A stretch of 64,000 nucleotides of DNA, taken from Rhodobacter sp. Har01 (GTDB lineage: Bacteria > Pseudomonadota > Alphaproteobacteria > Rhodobacterales > Rhodobacteraceae). The DNA lies in assembly GCF_020564565.1 (NCBI RefSeq), contig NZ_JAJCTD010000001.1, positions 744,001-808,000 on the forward strand. The letters run 5' to 3'. The position numbers and the translations under genes were made by a program. Below are positions 41,986-50,968 of the stretch, piece after piece; the first letter of the stretch is position 1; each line of letters begins with the position of its first letter. The notes below the pieces were generated by a model, which was not told the origin of the DNA, ran no database searches, and saw nothing but the letters and a program-made list of their open reading frames with translations.

Positions 41986-43215
41986 CTACTTCATTTCCTT
42001 GCGGACGTTCCACACGTTCCAGACCAGGATCGGCGTCACCAGCAGCATGATGATCATGGCACTGGCCGAGCCCATGCCCCAGTCCAGCGAGCGGAACAGC
42101 TTGTCGTACATGTAGTTGGCCAGCACCTGCGTCTCCCACTGGCCGTTGGTCATCGCCAGCACGATGTCGAACACCTTCAGCACCGTGATGGTGATCGTCG
42201 TCCAGACCACGACGATGGTGCCCATGATCTGCGGCACCTTGATCTTGAAGAAGATCTGGAACGGGTTGGCGCCGTCGATGATGGCGGCCTCGATGGTGTC
42301 TTCCGGCACGCCGCGGAGTGCTGCCGACAGGATCACCATGGCAAAGCCGGTCTGAATCCAGACCAGCACGGCCATCAGGAAGAAGTTGTTCCAGAACGGC
42401 AGTTGCAGCCAGTTCTGCGGCTGGCCAAAGGGCGGCGCCCACATCACCAGCCCCCACAGGCTGCCCACCGCGCCCCAGATCGCATACAGCACCACCAGCA
42501 GCGCAAAGACGATGCCGCCGGCCAGCAGACGGCCGTTGAAATCCTTGCGGGTCTGCGCCACCGCCTGCGCGGCATAGCCCGCCAGCGCCACCGCCAGCAC
42601 GACAAAGGCGATGACCAGCAGGAACGGCAACAGCTTGAGAAACAGGAACGACCCCGGCCCGCCGTCGAACTTCAGCCACAGCGCGTTGAGCAGGCCGATC
42701 TGCGCCACCTCGGCATCGCGGGCATCATAGATCAGCTTGAAGATCACCGATGCCCCGACGAAGGAAATCGCCATCGGCATGAAGATCAGCGATTTGGCGA
42801 TGTTGCCCCACTTGATGCGGTCGGTCAGTTGCGCCGCCAGCAAGCCGAAGGCGGTGGATGCCGCCGGCACCACCACCAGCCACAGCATGTTGTTCTTCAG
42901 CGATTCCGCGAACTTCGGCTCGCCGAACATGGCGATGTAGTTGGCGCCGCCGACAAACTGGCCGGACCTTCCATGCAGCGACAACCAGGCGGTCGCGAAG
43001 ACCGGATAGGCGAGGTAAAGGCAGAGCAGCGCCAGTGCGGGGAACAGGAACAGCCAGGGCCGGATTGCGCTCGCCCGGTTGATGTTGCGCCCGGCATGCG
43101 GGCCACGGGCGGGGAACAGGATCTTGTCCAGCACCAGGTTCGAGGCGTAGAAATACCCCACGCAGCCGCCGACGCCGACAAGAATGACCACAAAGGCCTG
43201 CAAGGCCGGATGCAT
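41986..43215 (-). CDS. aglF: Alpha-glucoside ABC transporter permease AglF
   Basis: A 409-residue MalF-like permease with about eight hydrophobic segments. The EAA loop is EAAIIDGANPFQIFFKIKVPQI in context (EAAIIDGANPFQIFFKIK). Together with AglG it forms the translocation path. It follows aglE at 87 bp and precedes aglG at 12 bp. Confidence 0.9.
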   Translation of the reverse strand: MHPALQAFVVILVGVGGCVGYFYASNLVLDKILFPARGPHAGRNINRASAIRPWLFLFPALALLCLYLAYPVFATAWLSLHGRSGQFVGGANYIAMFGEPKFAESLKNNMLWLVVVPAASTAFGLLAAQLTDRIKWGNIAKSLIFMPMAISFVGASVIFKLIYDARDAEVAQIGLLNALWLKFDGGPGSFLFLKLLPFLLVIAFVVLAVALAGYAAQAVAQTRKDFNGRLLAGGIVFALLVVLYAIWGAVGSLWGLVMWAPPFGQPQNWLQLPFWNNFFLMAVLVWIQTGFAMVILSAALRGVPEDTIEAAIIDGANPFQIFFKIKVPQIMGTIVVVWTTITITVLKVFDIVLAMTNGQWETQVLANYMYDKLFRSLDWGMGSASAMIIMLLVTPILVWNVWNVRKEMK

Positions 43216-43302
43216 CGTCTTACCCCTCCCGTGGCGATCGGATGAATGGCGACATGGGTCGCGCGGGCAGATCGCTCCGCCCGCGCCCCTTGCGCAGTCA
43301 GA

Positions 43303-44649
43303 TCACTTCGGCCAGCTGGCCTGGATCGCGTCGGCCACCTCTTGCGCCGACTTGCCGCCGACATAATCGACCATGCCGGTCCAGAACGTGCCCGCGCCCA
43401 CCGCGCCCGGCATCAGGTCCGACCCGTCGAACCGGAAGGTGGTCGAGTTCAGCAGGATGTCGCCCATCTTGCGGGTGACCGAGCTGCCGTAGGTTTCCGG
43501 GTTGGCGCTCTTCAAGGGCGTCAGGAAGCCCGACTGCGCCATCCAGACCTCATGCGCGATCGGCGTCTTCAGCCAATCGATGAACGCGCGCGAGGCTTCG
43601 GTGTCCTTGGTGATGAAGGCCAGCGTGCCCGCCCCCAAGACAGGCTTGCCCAGGTCCTTTCCGGCATAGGCCGGGAAGTAGAAGAAGTCGGCATCCTGCC
43701 CGACAACCGTGCCTTCGGGGAAGAACGACGGGATGAAGCTGGCCTGATGGTGCATGTAGCACTGCGGCGGCGAGGCAAACAGGCCCTTGGGGCTGTCGCG
43801 GAAGTCGGTCGCGGCCACTGCCGCCACGCCGCCGGCGACATAGGCGTCGGTCTTGGCGAAGGCGCCGAATTCCTCGATCGCGCCCACCACTTCGGGGCTG
43901 TTGAAGGCCAGCTCGTTGGTCACCCAGCGGTCATAGACTTCCGGCGCCTGGGTGCGCAGCATCATGTCCTCGACCCAGTCGGTGGCCGGCCAGCCGGTGG
44001 CCCCGCCCGACCCCAGCCCGATGCACCAGGGCGTGCCGCCATCGGCGACGATCTTGTCGGTCAGCGCCTTCAGGTCTTCCATCGTCTCGGGCACGTCATA
44101 GCCCGCGTCCTCGAAGGTCTCGGGGCTGTACCAGACCAGCGATTTCACGTCGATCTTGTAGGGCAACGCGTAAAGCGCCTTGGTGCCGTCGGGGCCGGCA
44201 TAGGACCCCAGTCCCACCCAGCTGTCGCCGGCGGCATAATTCTCGGCCAGCCATTTCTGGGTGTCCTCGCCCAGCGGCGCCACGAACCCCTTCTTCACCA
44301 GATCGGCGATCAGGCCCGGCTGCGGCAGGATGGCAATGTCCGGCGGGCTGCCGGCTTCGGAATCGATGACGATCTGCTGCTCGTAATTCTCGGACGACGA
44401 GTAGTTCACCTTCACCCCCGAGGCGGCGGTGAAATAGGCCAGCATCGACTCGACCAGCACCTGGTCCTCACCGCGCCAGGGGCCGAAGATCGTCAGCGTC
44501 TGGCCGTCCAGATTGGTCGCCTCGTCATAGGCCTTGTAGCTGTCCCAGTTGAAGGCGCCCTCGCCGACGGGGAACTTCAGGTCCTGCGCAAAGGCGCCAC
44601 CCGCACCCAGAGCCAGCACCGCGGCGCTGACATAAAGCTTGGTCTTCAT
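43303..44649 (-). CDS. aglE: Alpha-glucoside-binding periplasmic protein AglE
   Basis: 448 residues, first gene of the operon. The signal peptide is MKTKLYVSAAVLALGAGGAF with a predicted cut at AFA-QD. The mature part is an extracellular solute-binding protein family 1 fold that would capture alpha-glucosides in the periplasm. ATG 44649 follows GGGAGGATTGCGA; the upstream open frame crosses operator-like sites and is rejected. Expression is probably repressed by AglR. Confidence 0.93.
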   Translation of the reverse strand: MKTKLYVSAAVLALGAGGAFAQDLKFPVGEGAFNWDSYKAYDEATNLDGQTLTIFGPWRGEDQVLVESMLAYFTAASGVKVNYSSSENYEQQIVIDSEAGSPPDIAILPQPGLIADLVKKGFVAPLGEDTQKWLAENYAAGDSWVGLGSYAGPDGTKALYALPYKIDVKSLVWYSPETFEDAGYDVPETMEDLKALTDKIVADGGTPWCIGLGSGGATGWPATDWVEDMMLRTQAPEVYDRWVTNELAFNSPEVVGAIEEFGAFAKTDAYVAGGVAAVAATDFRDSPKGLFASPPQCYMHHQASFIPSFFPEGTVVGQDADFFYFPAYAGKDLGKPVLGAGTLAFITKDTEASRAFIDWLKTPIAHEVWMAQSGFLTPLKSANPETYGSSVTRKMGDILLNSTTFRFDGSDLMPGAVGAGTFWTGMVDYVGGKSAQEVADAIQASWPK

Positions 44650-44711
44650 TCGCAATCCTCCCGATTGCCCCGCCCGGTTGACGGAGCGTTTTCCCATGGC
44701 GGCAGAATCGG

Positions 44712-44728
44712 TTTCAAACCGCTTTGGA
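44712..44728. promoter_or_regulatory. AglR operator-like site, aglE side
   Basis: TTCAAACCGCTTTGGAT, 63 bp before aglE. The AAACCGCTTTG core recurs in front of aglR, as expected for a shared LacI-type operator. Confidence 0.6.
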
Positions 44729-44764
44729 TATGGCAGCCTTGCCCATCCGCCAGCCCAAGTCAAT

Positions 44765-44778
44765 CCAAAGCGCTTTTG
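44765..44778. promoter_or_regulatory. AglR operator-like site, middle
   Basis: CCAAAGCGCTTTTG, containing the perfect palindrome AAAGCGCTTT with the CG centre typical of LacI-family operators. Confidence 0.6.
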
Positions 44779-44863
44779 CACCTGCAGCAATGCCCGTCTA
44801 ACGCGGGTTCGCTTGCAAACGAATGGCTTTGACTCCTGTTCATCACCCGTTACAGTCCGGTCG

Positions 44864-44880
44864 ATTGAAACCGCTTTGAG
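44864..44880. promoter_or_regulatory. AglR operator-like site, aglR side
   Basis: ATTGAAACCGCTTTGAG, ending 11 bp before the aglR start; sharing AAACCGCTTTG with the aglE-side site suggests autoregulation. Confidence 0.6.
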
Positions 44881-44891
44881 CCAGTCCCGCC

Positions 44892-45917
44892 ATGAACCTC
44901 AAGGAACTCGCCACCAAGCTGGGCCTGTCGCCCACCACGGTGAGCCGGGCGCTGAACGGTTACCCCGAAGTGAACGAGGCCACCCGCGAACGGGTGATGG
45001 CCGCAGCCAAGCGGCACAACTACCGCCCCAACGCCCGCGCCATCCGGCTGGCCACCGGCCGCGCCATGGCGGTGGGCCATGTCATCCCGGTCGCCACCCG
45101 GCATGAGATCGTCAACCCGATCTTCGCCGATTTCATCGCCGGCGCGGGCGAGACCTATTCGCGCAACGACTATGACATGGTGCTGTCCGTCGTGCCCGAC
45201 GAGGACGAGGAAGACACCTACCGCGCGCTGCGCTCCAAGGGCAACGTCGATGGCGTCATCGTCCACGCGCCCAAGATGGAAGACCGCCGCATCGCGCTGT
45301 TGCACGAGATCGGGCTTCCCTTCGTCGTCCACGGCCGCGCCTCGGGCGTGACCCTGCCCTACCCTTGGGTCGATGTGAACAACCGCCGCGCCTTCCAGCG
45401 CGCGACGGAATTCCTGCTGGACCTGGGCCACCGCCACATCGCGCTGGTCAACGGGCTGGAGTTCATGGATTTCGCCATGCGCCGCCGCGCCGGATACCTG
45501 GACGCGCTGGCCGCCCGCGGCATCGCGCCCGACCCCGCCCTGATGGCCAGCGACGAGATGACCGAGGTTTCGGGCTACCGCGCCGCCACCCGGATGCTGG
45601 CCCTGCCCCGGCCACCGACCGCCTTTCTGGCGGCCTCGATGATTTCCGGCATGGGCATCCGCCGCGCCGTCGAAGAGCGCGGGCTGAAGCTGGGCCGCGA
45701 TGTTTCCGTCATCATCCACGACGACGACCTTTCCTACATGAAGAACGGCGAGGACGTGCCGATCTTCACCGCCACCCGGTCCTCGGTGCGCGACGCCGGC
45801 CGTATCGCCGCCGAAATGTTGCTGGGCCTGATCGCCCGCCCGCAAGACCCGCCGCCGACCCGCCTTCTGGAAGCCGACCTTGTCATCGGCCAGTCCACCG
45901 GCCCCGCCCCCCGCTGA
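44892..45917 (+). CDS. aglR: LacI-family repressor AglR
   Basis: 341 residues: LacI HTH at 1-25 (LKELATKLGLSPTTVSRALNGYPEV), hinge helix RPNARAIRLATGRA, then a sugar-binding periplasmic-protein-like domain. It diverges from aglEFGAK across 242 bp with three operator-like sites and precedes a GH1 glucosidase and glk on the plus strand, so it likely controls both arms in response to an alpha-glucoside or glucose derivative. Confidence 0.92.
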   Translation: MNLKELATKLGLSPTTVSRALNGYPEVNEATRERVMAAAKRHNYRPNARAIRLATGRAMAVGHVIPVATRHEIVNPIFADFIAGAGETYSRNDYDMVLSVVPDEDEEDTYRALRSKGNVDGVIVHAPKMEDRRIALLHEIGLPFVVHGRASGVTLPYPWVDVNNRRAFQRATEFLLDLGHRHIALVNGLEFMDFAMRRRAGYLDALAARGIAPDPALMASDEMTEVSGYRAATRMLALPRPPTAFLAASMISGMGIRRAVEERGLKLGRDVSVIIHDDDLSYMKNGEDVPIFTATRSSVRDAGRIAAEMLLGLIARPQDPPPTRLLEADLVIGQSTGPAPR

Positions 45918-45928
45918 AGGAGCCGCCC

Positions 45929-47242
45929 ATGCTGCCCGCCCGCGCCCAGTTCCCGCAAGGATTCCTGTTCGGGACCGCGACCTCGGCCTACCAGATCGAG
46001 GGCCACGCCTTCGGCGGCGCCGGCCGCACCCATTGGGACGATTTCGCCGAAACGCCCGGCAACGTGGTCCGGGCCGAAACCGGCGCGCGGGCCTGCGACC
46101 ATTACCACCGCTGGGCGGAAGACCTGGACCTGATCGCCGCCGCAAACCTGGACGTCTACCGCTTCTCCGCCTCCTGGGCCCGCGTCCTGCCTCAGGGGCG
46201 CGGGGCGCCCAACCCCGAGGGTCTGGATTTCTATGACCGCCTCGTCGATGGCATGGTGGACCGTGGCCTGAAGCCCGCGCTGACGCTCTATCATTGGGAG
46301 CTGCCCTCGGCCCTGGCCGATCTGGGCGGCTGGCGCAACCGCGACATCGCCGGCTGGTTCGCCGACTACACCGAGGTGCTGATGCGCCGCATCGGCGACC
46401 GCGTCTGGTCCACAGCACCGATCAACGAACCCTGGTGCGTCGGCTGGCTGTCGCATTTCCTCGGGATCCACGCGCCGGGGCTGCGCGACATCCGCGCCAC
46501 CGCGCGGGCGATGCACCACGTCCTCTTGGCGCACGGTCGGGCGATCGAGGTCATGCGCGGCCTTGGCGTGCCGAACCTGGGCGCGGTCTGCAACCTGGAA
46601 TGGGCCGATCCGGACGGTGCCAGCCCCGAAGCGGCCGCTGCCGCCGCCCGTTACGACGCGATCTACAACCGCTGGTTCCTGGGCGGCATCTTCCACGGCG
46701 AATACCCCGCCCTTGCGCTGCAAGGCCTTGGCCCCCACATGCCGGCGAACTGGCAGGACGACATGGCGTTGATCTCGGCCCCGGTCGACTGGTGCGGGCT
46801 GAACTACTACACCCGCAAACTGATCGCCCCCGACCCCGGCCCCTGGCCGCACACCGCCGAAGTCGAAGGCCCGCTGCCGAGGACCCAGATGGGCTGGGAA
46901 ATCTTCCCCGAGGGGCTGGAATGGTTCCTGCTGCGCACGCAGGCGGAATATTCCCGCGGCCTGCCGATCTTCATCACCGAAAACGGCATGGCCTCGCCCA
47001 GCCCGTTCCAGGACCCCGAGCGGACCGACTACATCGGCCAGCATCTGGCCGCCGTGCAGCGCGCCATCGCGCAGGGCGCGAACGTGCAGGGCTATTACTG
47101 CTGGTCGATGTTCGACAATTACGAATGGTCGCTCGGTTACGAAAAGCGCTTCGGCCTGGTGCATGTCGATTTCGACAGCTTGAAGCGCACGCCCAAAGCC
47201 TCGTATCACGCATTGACGCGGGCGCTGGCGCGGAACGGTTAG
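45929..47242 (+). CDS. GH1 beta-glucosidase
   Basis: 437 residues of glycoside hydrolase family 1. The acid/base is E167 in APINEPWCV and the nucleophile E351 in FITENGMA. The N-terminal FLFGTATSAYQIEG and C-terminal WSMFDNYEWSLGYEKRFGLV are conserved. It has no signal peptide, so it acts in the cytoplasm on an imported beta-glucoside. AAGGAG precedes the ATG, 11 bp after aglR; it is followed by glk at 8 bp, in one operon. A beta-specific enzyme inside an alpha-glucoside locus broadens the inferred substrate range. Confidence 0.93.
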   Translation: MLPARAQFPQGFLFGTATSAYQIEGHAFGGAGRTHWDDFAETPGNVVRAETGARACDHYHRWAEDLDLIAAANLDVYRFSASWARVLPQGRGAPNPEGLDFYDRLVDGMVDRGLKPALTLYHWELPSALADLGGWRNRDIAGWFADYTEVLMRRIGDRVWSTAPINEPWCVGWLSHFLGIHAPGLRDIRATARAMHHVLLAHGRAIEVMRGLGVPNLGAVCNLEWADPDGASPEAAAAAARYDAIYNRWFLGGIFHGEYPALALQGLGPHMPANWQDDMALISAPVDWCGLNYYTRKLIAPDPGPWPHTAEVEGPLPRTQMGWEIFPEGLEWFLLRTQAEYSRGLPIFITENGMASPSPFQDPERTDYIGQHLAAVQRAIAQGANVQGYYCWSMFDNYEWSLGYEKRFGLVHVDFDSLKRTPKASYHALTRALARNG

Positions 47243-47250
47243 GGGACAAG

Positions 47251-48243
47251 ATGGGATCGGGCCTTTCGCTTCTGGCCGACATCGGAGGCACCAACACCCG
47301 CGTGGCGCTGGCGAGCGGCACGCGCGTGCTGCCCGACACGATCCGCCGCTTTCCCAACGCCGAATACCAGGCCCGCGGCCAGGACATCGCCCAGATCCTG
47401 CGCGACTACCTGGCGCAGGGCGGGGCGCAAGGCGGCGCCGCGATCCAGGGCCTCTGCGTCGCCGCCGCCGGGCCGGTGCAGGACGGCGTCGCCACCATGA
47501 CCAACCTCGACTGGACGATGGACGCGGCCAAGCTGCAATCCGCCAGCGGGGCGGTCAGGGTCGAAATCCTGAACGACCTGCAGGCGCAAGGCCACGCCCT
47601 GGGCCACATCGCGGCCGAAAACCTGCGCCCGGTGATCGACGGCCCGCAGGCGCCCGGCGCTCCGATGCTGGTGGTGGGCCTCGGCACCGGCGTCAATGCC
47701 GCGCCGGTCCACGGCCATGGCGCGCGGCGCGTGGTGCCGCCCTCGGAATGCGGCCACGTCAACATGCCGGTGCGCAGCGAAGCGGACCTGCGGCTCATGC
47801 GCTTCATCGAAGCCCGCCTGGCCGCGAAAGGCGAAGTCCCCCATTGCGGCGCCGAAGAGGTGCTTGCGGGGCGCGGTCTGGGCAACCTCTGCGCCTTCGC
47901 CGCCAGCGAAGCGGGCCAGACCGACACCCGCCAGTCGGCCGAAGTCCTCAAGGCCCTCGATACCGCAGACCCCATCGCCACCCAGGCCGCCGCCCTCTAT
48001 ACCCGCATCCTCGCCCAGGTCCTGGCCGACCTCGCGCTGATCCACCTGCCCTATGGCGGCATCTATCTGATCGGCGGCATGTCCCGCGCCATGTGCCCCC
48101 ACTTCGCCCGCTTCGGCCTGGCAAGGGCCTTCCGCGAACCCCGCCGGGTGGACCTGCTGACCCACGCCTTCTCGGTCACCGTGGTCGAAGACGACTACGC
48201 CGCCCTCACCGGCTGCGCCGCCTGGCTGCAAGCCTCGGCCTAA
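47251..48243 (+). CDS. glk: Glucokinase (Glk family)
   Basis: A 330-residue kinase that phosphorylates the glucose released by AglA and the GH1 enzyme. It belongs to the bacterial Glk family rather than ROK: LLADIGGTNTRVALA for phosphate binding, VLGLGTGVNAAPVH-type GLGTGVNA, PSECGHVNMP and a final IYLIGGMSRAM. Last gene of the aglR operon; a hairpin element follows. Confidence 0.92.
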   Translation: MGSGLSLLADIGGTNTRVALASGTRVLPDTIRRFPNAEYQARGQDIAQILRDYLAQGGAQGGAAIQGLCVAAAGPVQDGVATMTNLDWTMDAAKLQSASGAVRVEILNDLQAQGHALGHIAAENLRPVIDGPQAPGAPMLVVGLGTGVNAAPVHGHGARRVVPPSECGHVNMPVRSEADLRLMRFIEARLAAKGEVPHCGAEEVLAGRGLGNLCAFAASEAGQTDTRQSAEVLKALDTADPIATQAAALYTRILAQVLADLALIHLPYGGIYLIGGMSRAMCPHFARFGLARAFREPRRVDLLTHAFSVTVVEDDYAALTGCAAWLQASA

Positions 48244-48264
48244 GAAAGAATGCGCTCCGCGCGG

Positions 48265-48345
48265 GGGGTATTTATTGCCAAGATGAAGCTGCAATCCCTT
48301 CATCTTGGCTCAAATACCCCGGGGGTCAGGGGGCAGCGCCCCCTG
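48265..48345. repeat. Dispersed hairpin element, copy 2 (complete inverted repeat)
   Basis: GGGGTATTT-N3-GCCAAGATGAAG pairs with CTTCATCTTGGC-N2-AAATACCCC (arms 9+12 bp, 9-nt loop), followed by a CAGGGGGC/GCCCCCTG hairpin (48327-48345). It lies between the converging glk and carboxylesterase genes and probably terminates both. The second hairpin overlaps the last codons of the carboxylesterase gene. Confidence 0.75.
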
Positions 48346-49003
48346 CCGACGGCAGCCGCTCGCGCAGGAACTGCAAGGTCACGCCCAGACCATCTGGCGC
48401 GATGCCGTGGCCGGTGCCCTGCATGACGTGGCCAAAGACCTCGAACCCCGCCGCCGTCAGCGCTTCGCCGGACAGACCCATCTCGGCGAAGGGCACCATT
48501 GCGTCCTCGTCGCCGTGCACCAGCAGCACCGGCGGCCGCACCACCAGATCCGCCGCCAGCCGCTCCGGCGCCAGCAGCCGGCCCGAGATCGCCACCACGC
48601 CCGCCACCGCCTGATCCCGCCGCGGCGCGACATGCAGCGCCATCATCGCGCCCTGGCTGAAGCCGACCAGCGCCAGCGCCGACGGCGCCAACCCCTCGTC
48701 GGCCAGCCGCGCGTCGAGAAACCCGTTCAGGTCTTCGGCCGCCCGCACAAGCCCGTCCTTCGCCGCCGCCTCGCTGGACCCGTCCAGCCAGGGAATCGGA
48801 AACCACTGCCGGCCGAACGGATTGCCCGCGCAGGGCTCGGGCGCATCGGGGGCCACGAAGGCGGTGCCCGGCAGATGTGGCGCCAGCACATCGGCCAGGC
48901 CCAAGAGATCAGCCCCATCGGCGCCATAGCCGTGCAGGAACACCACCAGCGACCGCGCCGTGCCCTGCGCCACGCCCTTGCGCCCGAAGTCCAGTTGCCT
49001 CAT
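48326..49003 (-). CDS. Carboxylesterase/phospholipase family alpha/beta hydrolase
   Basis: 225 residues of the abhydrolase_2 family. The catalytic Ser is in GFSQGAMMAL, the Asp in HGDEDAMVP and the His in GTGHGIAPDG; the oxyanion region is VVFLHGYGADG. Cytoplasmic esterases of this type act on short acyl esters, and the substrate is unknown. ATG 49003 follows AAGGAG and overlaps the alkA-like stop by 4 bp, so it is the second gene of that operon. Confidence 0.88.
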   Translation of the reverse strand: MRQLDFGRKGVAQGTARSLVVFLHGYGADGADLLGLADVLAPHLPGTAFVAPDAPEPCAGNPFGRQWFPIPWLDGSSEAAAKDGLVRAAEDLNGFLDARLADEGLAPSALALVGFSQGAMMALHVAPRRDQAVAGVVAISGRLLAPERLAADLVVRPPVLLVHGDEDAMVPFAEMGLSGEALTAAGFEVFGHVMQGTGHGIAPDGLGVTLQFLRERLPSAGGAAP

Positions 49004-49632
49004 CCGCCCACTCCTTCGCGCCCTTTCGCCACGCGGTAGTAGGCCCACAGCGCCCGGGCCGCAACCGCCCGCCAGGGCCGCCAGTCCTCGGCCATCCCGC
49101 GCAAGGCCCGTTCGCCGGGGCGTTCGGACAGGCCGAACAGTAGCCGCGCGCCTTCCTGCAGGGCCAGGTCTCCGGCGGCGAAGACATCGGCGCGGCCAAG
49201 GGCGAACTTGGCATAGATCTCCGCCGTCCAGCGGCCGATCCCCGGCACCGCCACCAACGCCGCGATCACCTCGTCATCCGGCAACGCCCGCAACCGCGCA
49301 TAGTCGATATCGGCCCGCGCCAGCGCCAGGGCATAGCCCGCCTTCTGCCTGCTCAGCCCCGCCGCGCGCAAGGCCGCCTCGTCCGCCGCCGCCACCGCCG
49401 CCGCCTGAAGGAACCCCGCCGCCTCCATCCGCGCCCGGATCGCCGCGGCCGAGGCGACCGAGACCTGCTGGCCGATGATCGCATCCATCAGCGCCCCAAA
49501 CCCATCGGCATGCCGGCGCAGCGGCAAGTCCCCGACCGCCTGCAGCACCAGCGCGAACCGCGGCTCGCGCGCCACCAGCCAGGCCACACCTTCCGCCAGG
49601 TCCGCCGGCCCCTCGATGATCCGCCCGATCAT
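49000..49632 (-). CDS. AlkA-type DNA-3-methyladenine glycosylase
   Basis: 210 residues of the HhH-GPD superfamily, which excise alkylated bases. The helix-hairpin-helix is VPGIGRWTAEIYAKFALG and the catalytic Asp is in DVFAAGDLAL. It lacks the extra N-terminal domain of E. coli AlkA, as do many short members. ATG 49632 follows AAGGGGGCGC. It overlaps the esterase start by 4 bp and diverges from the MFS gene across 46 bp. Confidence 0.87.
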   Translation of the reverse strand: MIGRIIEGPADLAEGVAWLVAREPRFALVLQAVGDLPLRRHADGFGALMDAIIGQQVSVASAAAIRARMEAAGFLQAAAVAAADEAALRAAGLSRQKAGYALALARADIDYARLRALPDDEVIAALVAVPGIGRWTAEIYAKFALGRADVFAAGDLALQEGARLLFGLSERPGERALRGMAEDWRPWRAVAARALWAYYRVAKGREGVGG

Positions 49633-49678
49633 GCGCCCCCCTTGCAGGCCCGCCCCGAACCCCCTACCCCTGTGCCCC

Positions 49679-50881
49679 ATGTCCGACGCCCTCGCCAAGC
49701 GCAATGTCGCCGTCCTGGTCGCCGCCCAAGCGATCATGGGCGCGCAACTGCCGATGATCTTCACCGTCGCCGGCCTGGCCGGGCAGTCGCTGGCGCCCAA
49801 CGCCTGCTGGGCCACGCTGCCGATTTCGATGACCGTGATCGGTTCGATGCTGACCGCCACGCCGATCTCGGCCTTCATGCAGCGTTTCGGACGGGCGGCG
49901 GGCTTTGCCGTCGGCGCCCTGGGTGGGGCCATCGGCGGCGCGCTGGGGGCCTATGCCCTGTACACCGCCAACTTCGCGCTGTTCTGCCTGGCCGGCCTGT
50001 TCACCGGCATTTACATGAGCGCGCAGGGCTTCTACCGCTTCGCCGCCGCCGACACCGCTTCGGCCGCGTTCCGGCCCAAGGCGATCAGCTGGGTCATGGC
50101 GGGGGGCCTTTTGTCCGCCATCGCCGGCCCGGAGCTGGTGAAGCTGACCGCCGATGCCCACGTCGTCTCGTTCCTGGCCACCTATGCCGTGGTGATCCTG
50201 CTGAACCTCGTCGGCATCGGCCTTTTCGCCCTTCTGCGCATCCCGTTGCCGCCGCCGCCGCGCCACGACGCGGCGCCGGGCCGGTCGCGCGCCGATCTGG
50301 TGCGCACCCCCACCATCGCGGTGGCGATGATCTGCGCCACCGTGTCCTACGCGCTGATGAACCTGGTGATGACCTCGTCGCCGCTGGCCGTGGTCGGCTG
50401 CGGCTTTCACACCGGCGACGCGGCGAACGTGGTGCAGGCCCATGTGCTGGCGATGTATCTGCCCAGCTTCGTCACCGGCCACATCATCGCCCGCTTCGGG
50501 GTCGAGCGTGTGATCGCTCTGGGCCTGATGATCCTGGCCGGATCGGGCGCCGTCGCCATGGCCGGGGTCGAGCTTGAGAACTTCTACCTCGCGCTGATCC
50601 TGCTGGGCATCGGCTGGAACTTCGGCTTCATCGGCGCGACCACCATGCTGACCGCCGCGCATCGCCCCGAGGAGCGCGGCCGCATCCAGGGTCTGAACGA
50701 TTTCATCGTCTTCGGCGGGGTGACGCTGGCCAGCTTCTCGTCGGGCGGGTTGATGAACTGCTCGGGCGGGTCGGTCCAGGCCGGCTGGCAACTGGTCAAC
50801 CTGGCGATGCTGCCGTTCCTGGTGGCGGCAGGCGGCGCGCTGATCTGGCTCTGGATGCGCCCCAGGGAATTCCGCAACTAG
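49679..50881 (+). CDS. MFS transporter
   Basis: 400 residues with twelve hydrophobic segments in two halves and a basic central loop (PPPPRHDAAPGRSRADLVRT). The half-repeat signature RFGRAAGFAVGALGG is present near residue 65. Substrate unknown. There is no clear ribosome-binding site before the ATG, so translation may be leaderless or the start may differ by a few codons. Confidence 0.85.
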   Translation: MSDALAKRNVAVLVAAQAIMGAQLPMIFTVAGLAGQSLAPNACWATLPISMTVIGSMLTATPISAFMQRFGRAAGFAVGALGGAIGGALGAYALYTANFALFCLAGLFTGIYMSAQGFYRFAAADTASAAFRPKAISWVMAGGLLSAIAGPELVKLTADAHVVSFLATYAVVILLNLVGIGLFALLRIPLPPPPRHDAAPGRSRADLVRTPTIAVAMICATVSYALMNLVMTSSPLAVVGCGFHTGDAANVVQAHVLAMYLPSFVTGHIIARFGVERVIALGLMILAGSGAVAMAGVELENFYLALILLGIGWNFGFIGATTMLTAAHRPEERGRIQGLNDFIVFGGVTLASFSSGGLMNCSGGSVQAGWQLVNLAMLPFLVAAGGALIWLWMRPREFRN

Positions 50882-50968
50882 GGTCGGGCGCTGCGGGTGC
50901 GCGTGCTTTGGCGCGTCGGCCGGGCCACGCCGGCAGCCGGCACGGCCGCCAGCGCCGCAAGGCCGGAG

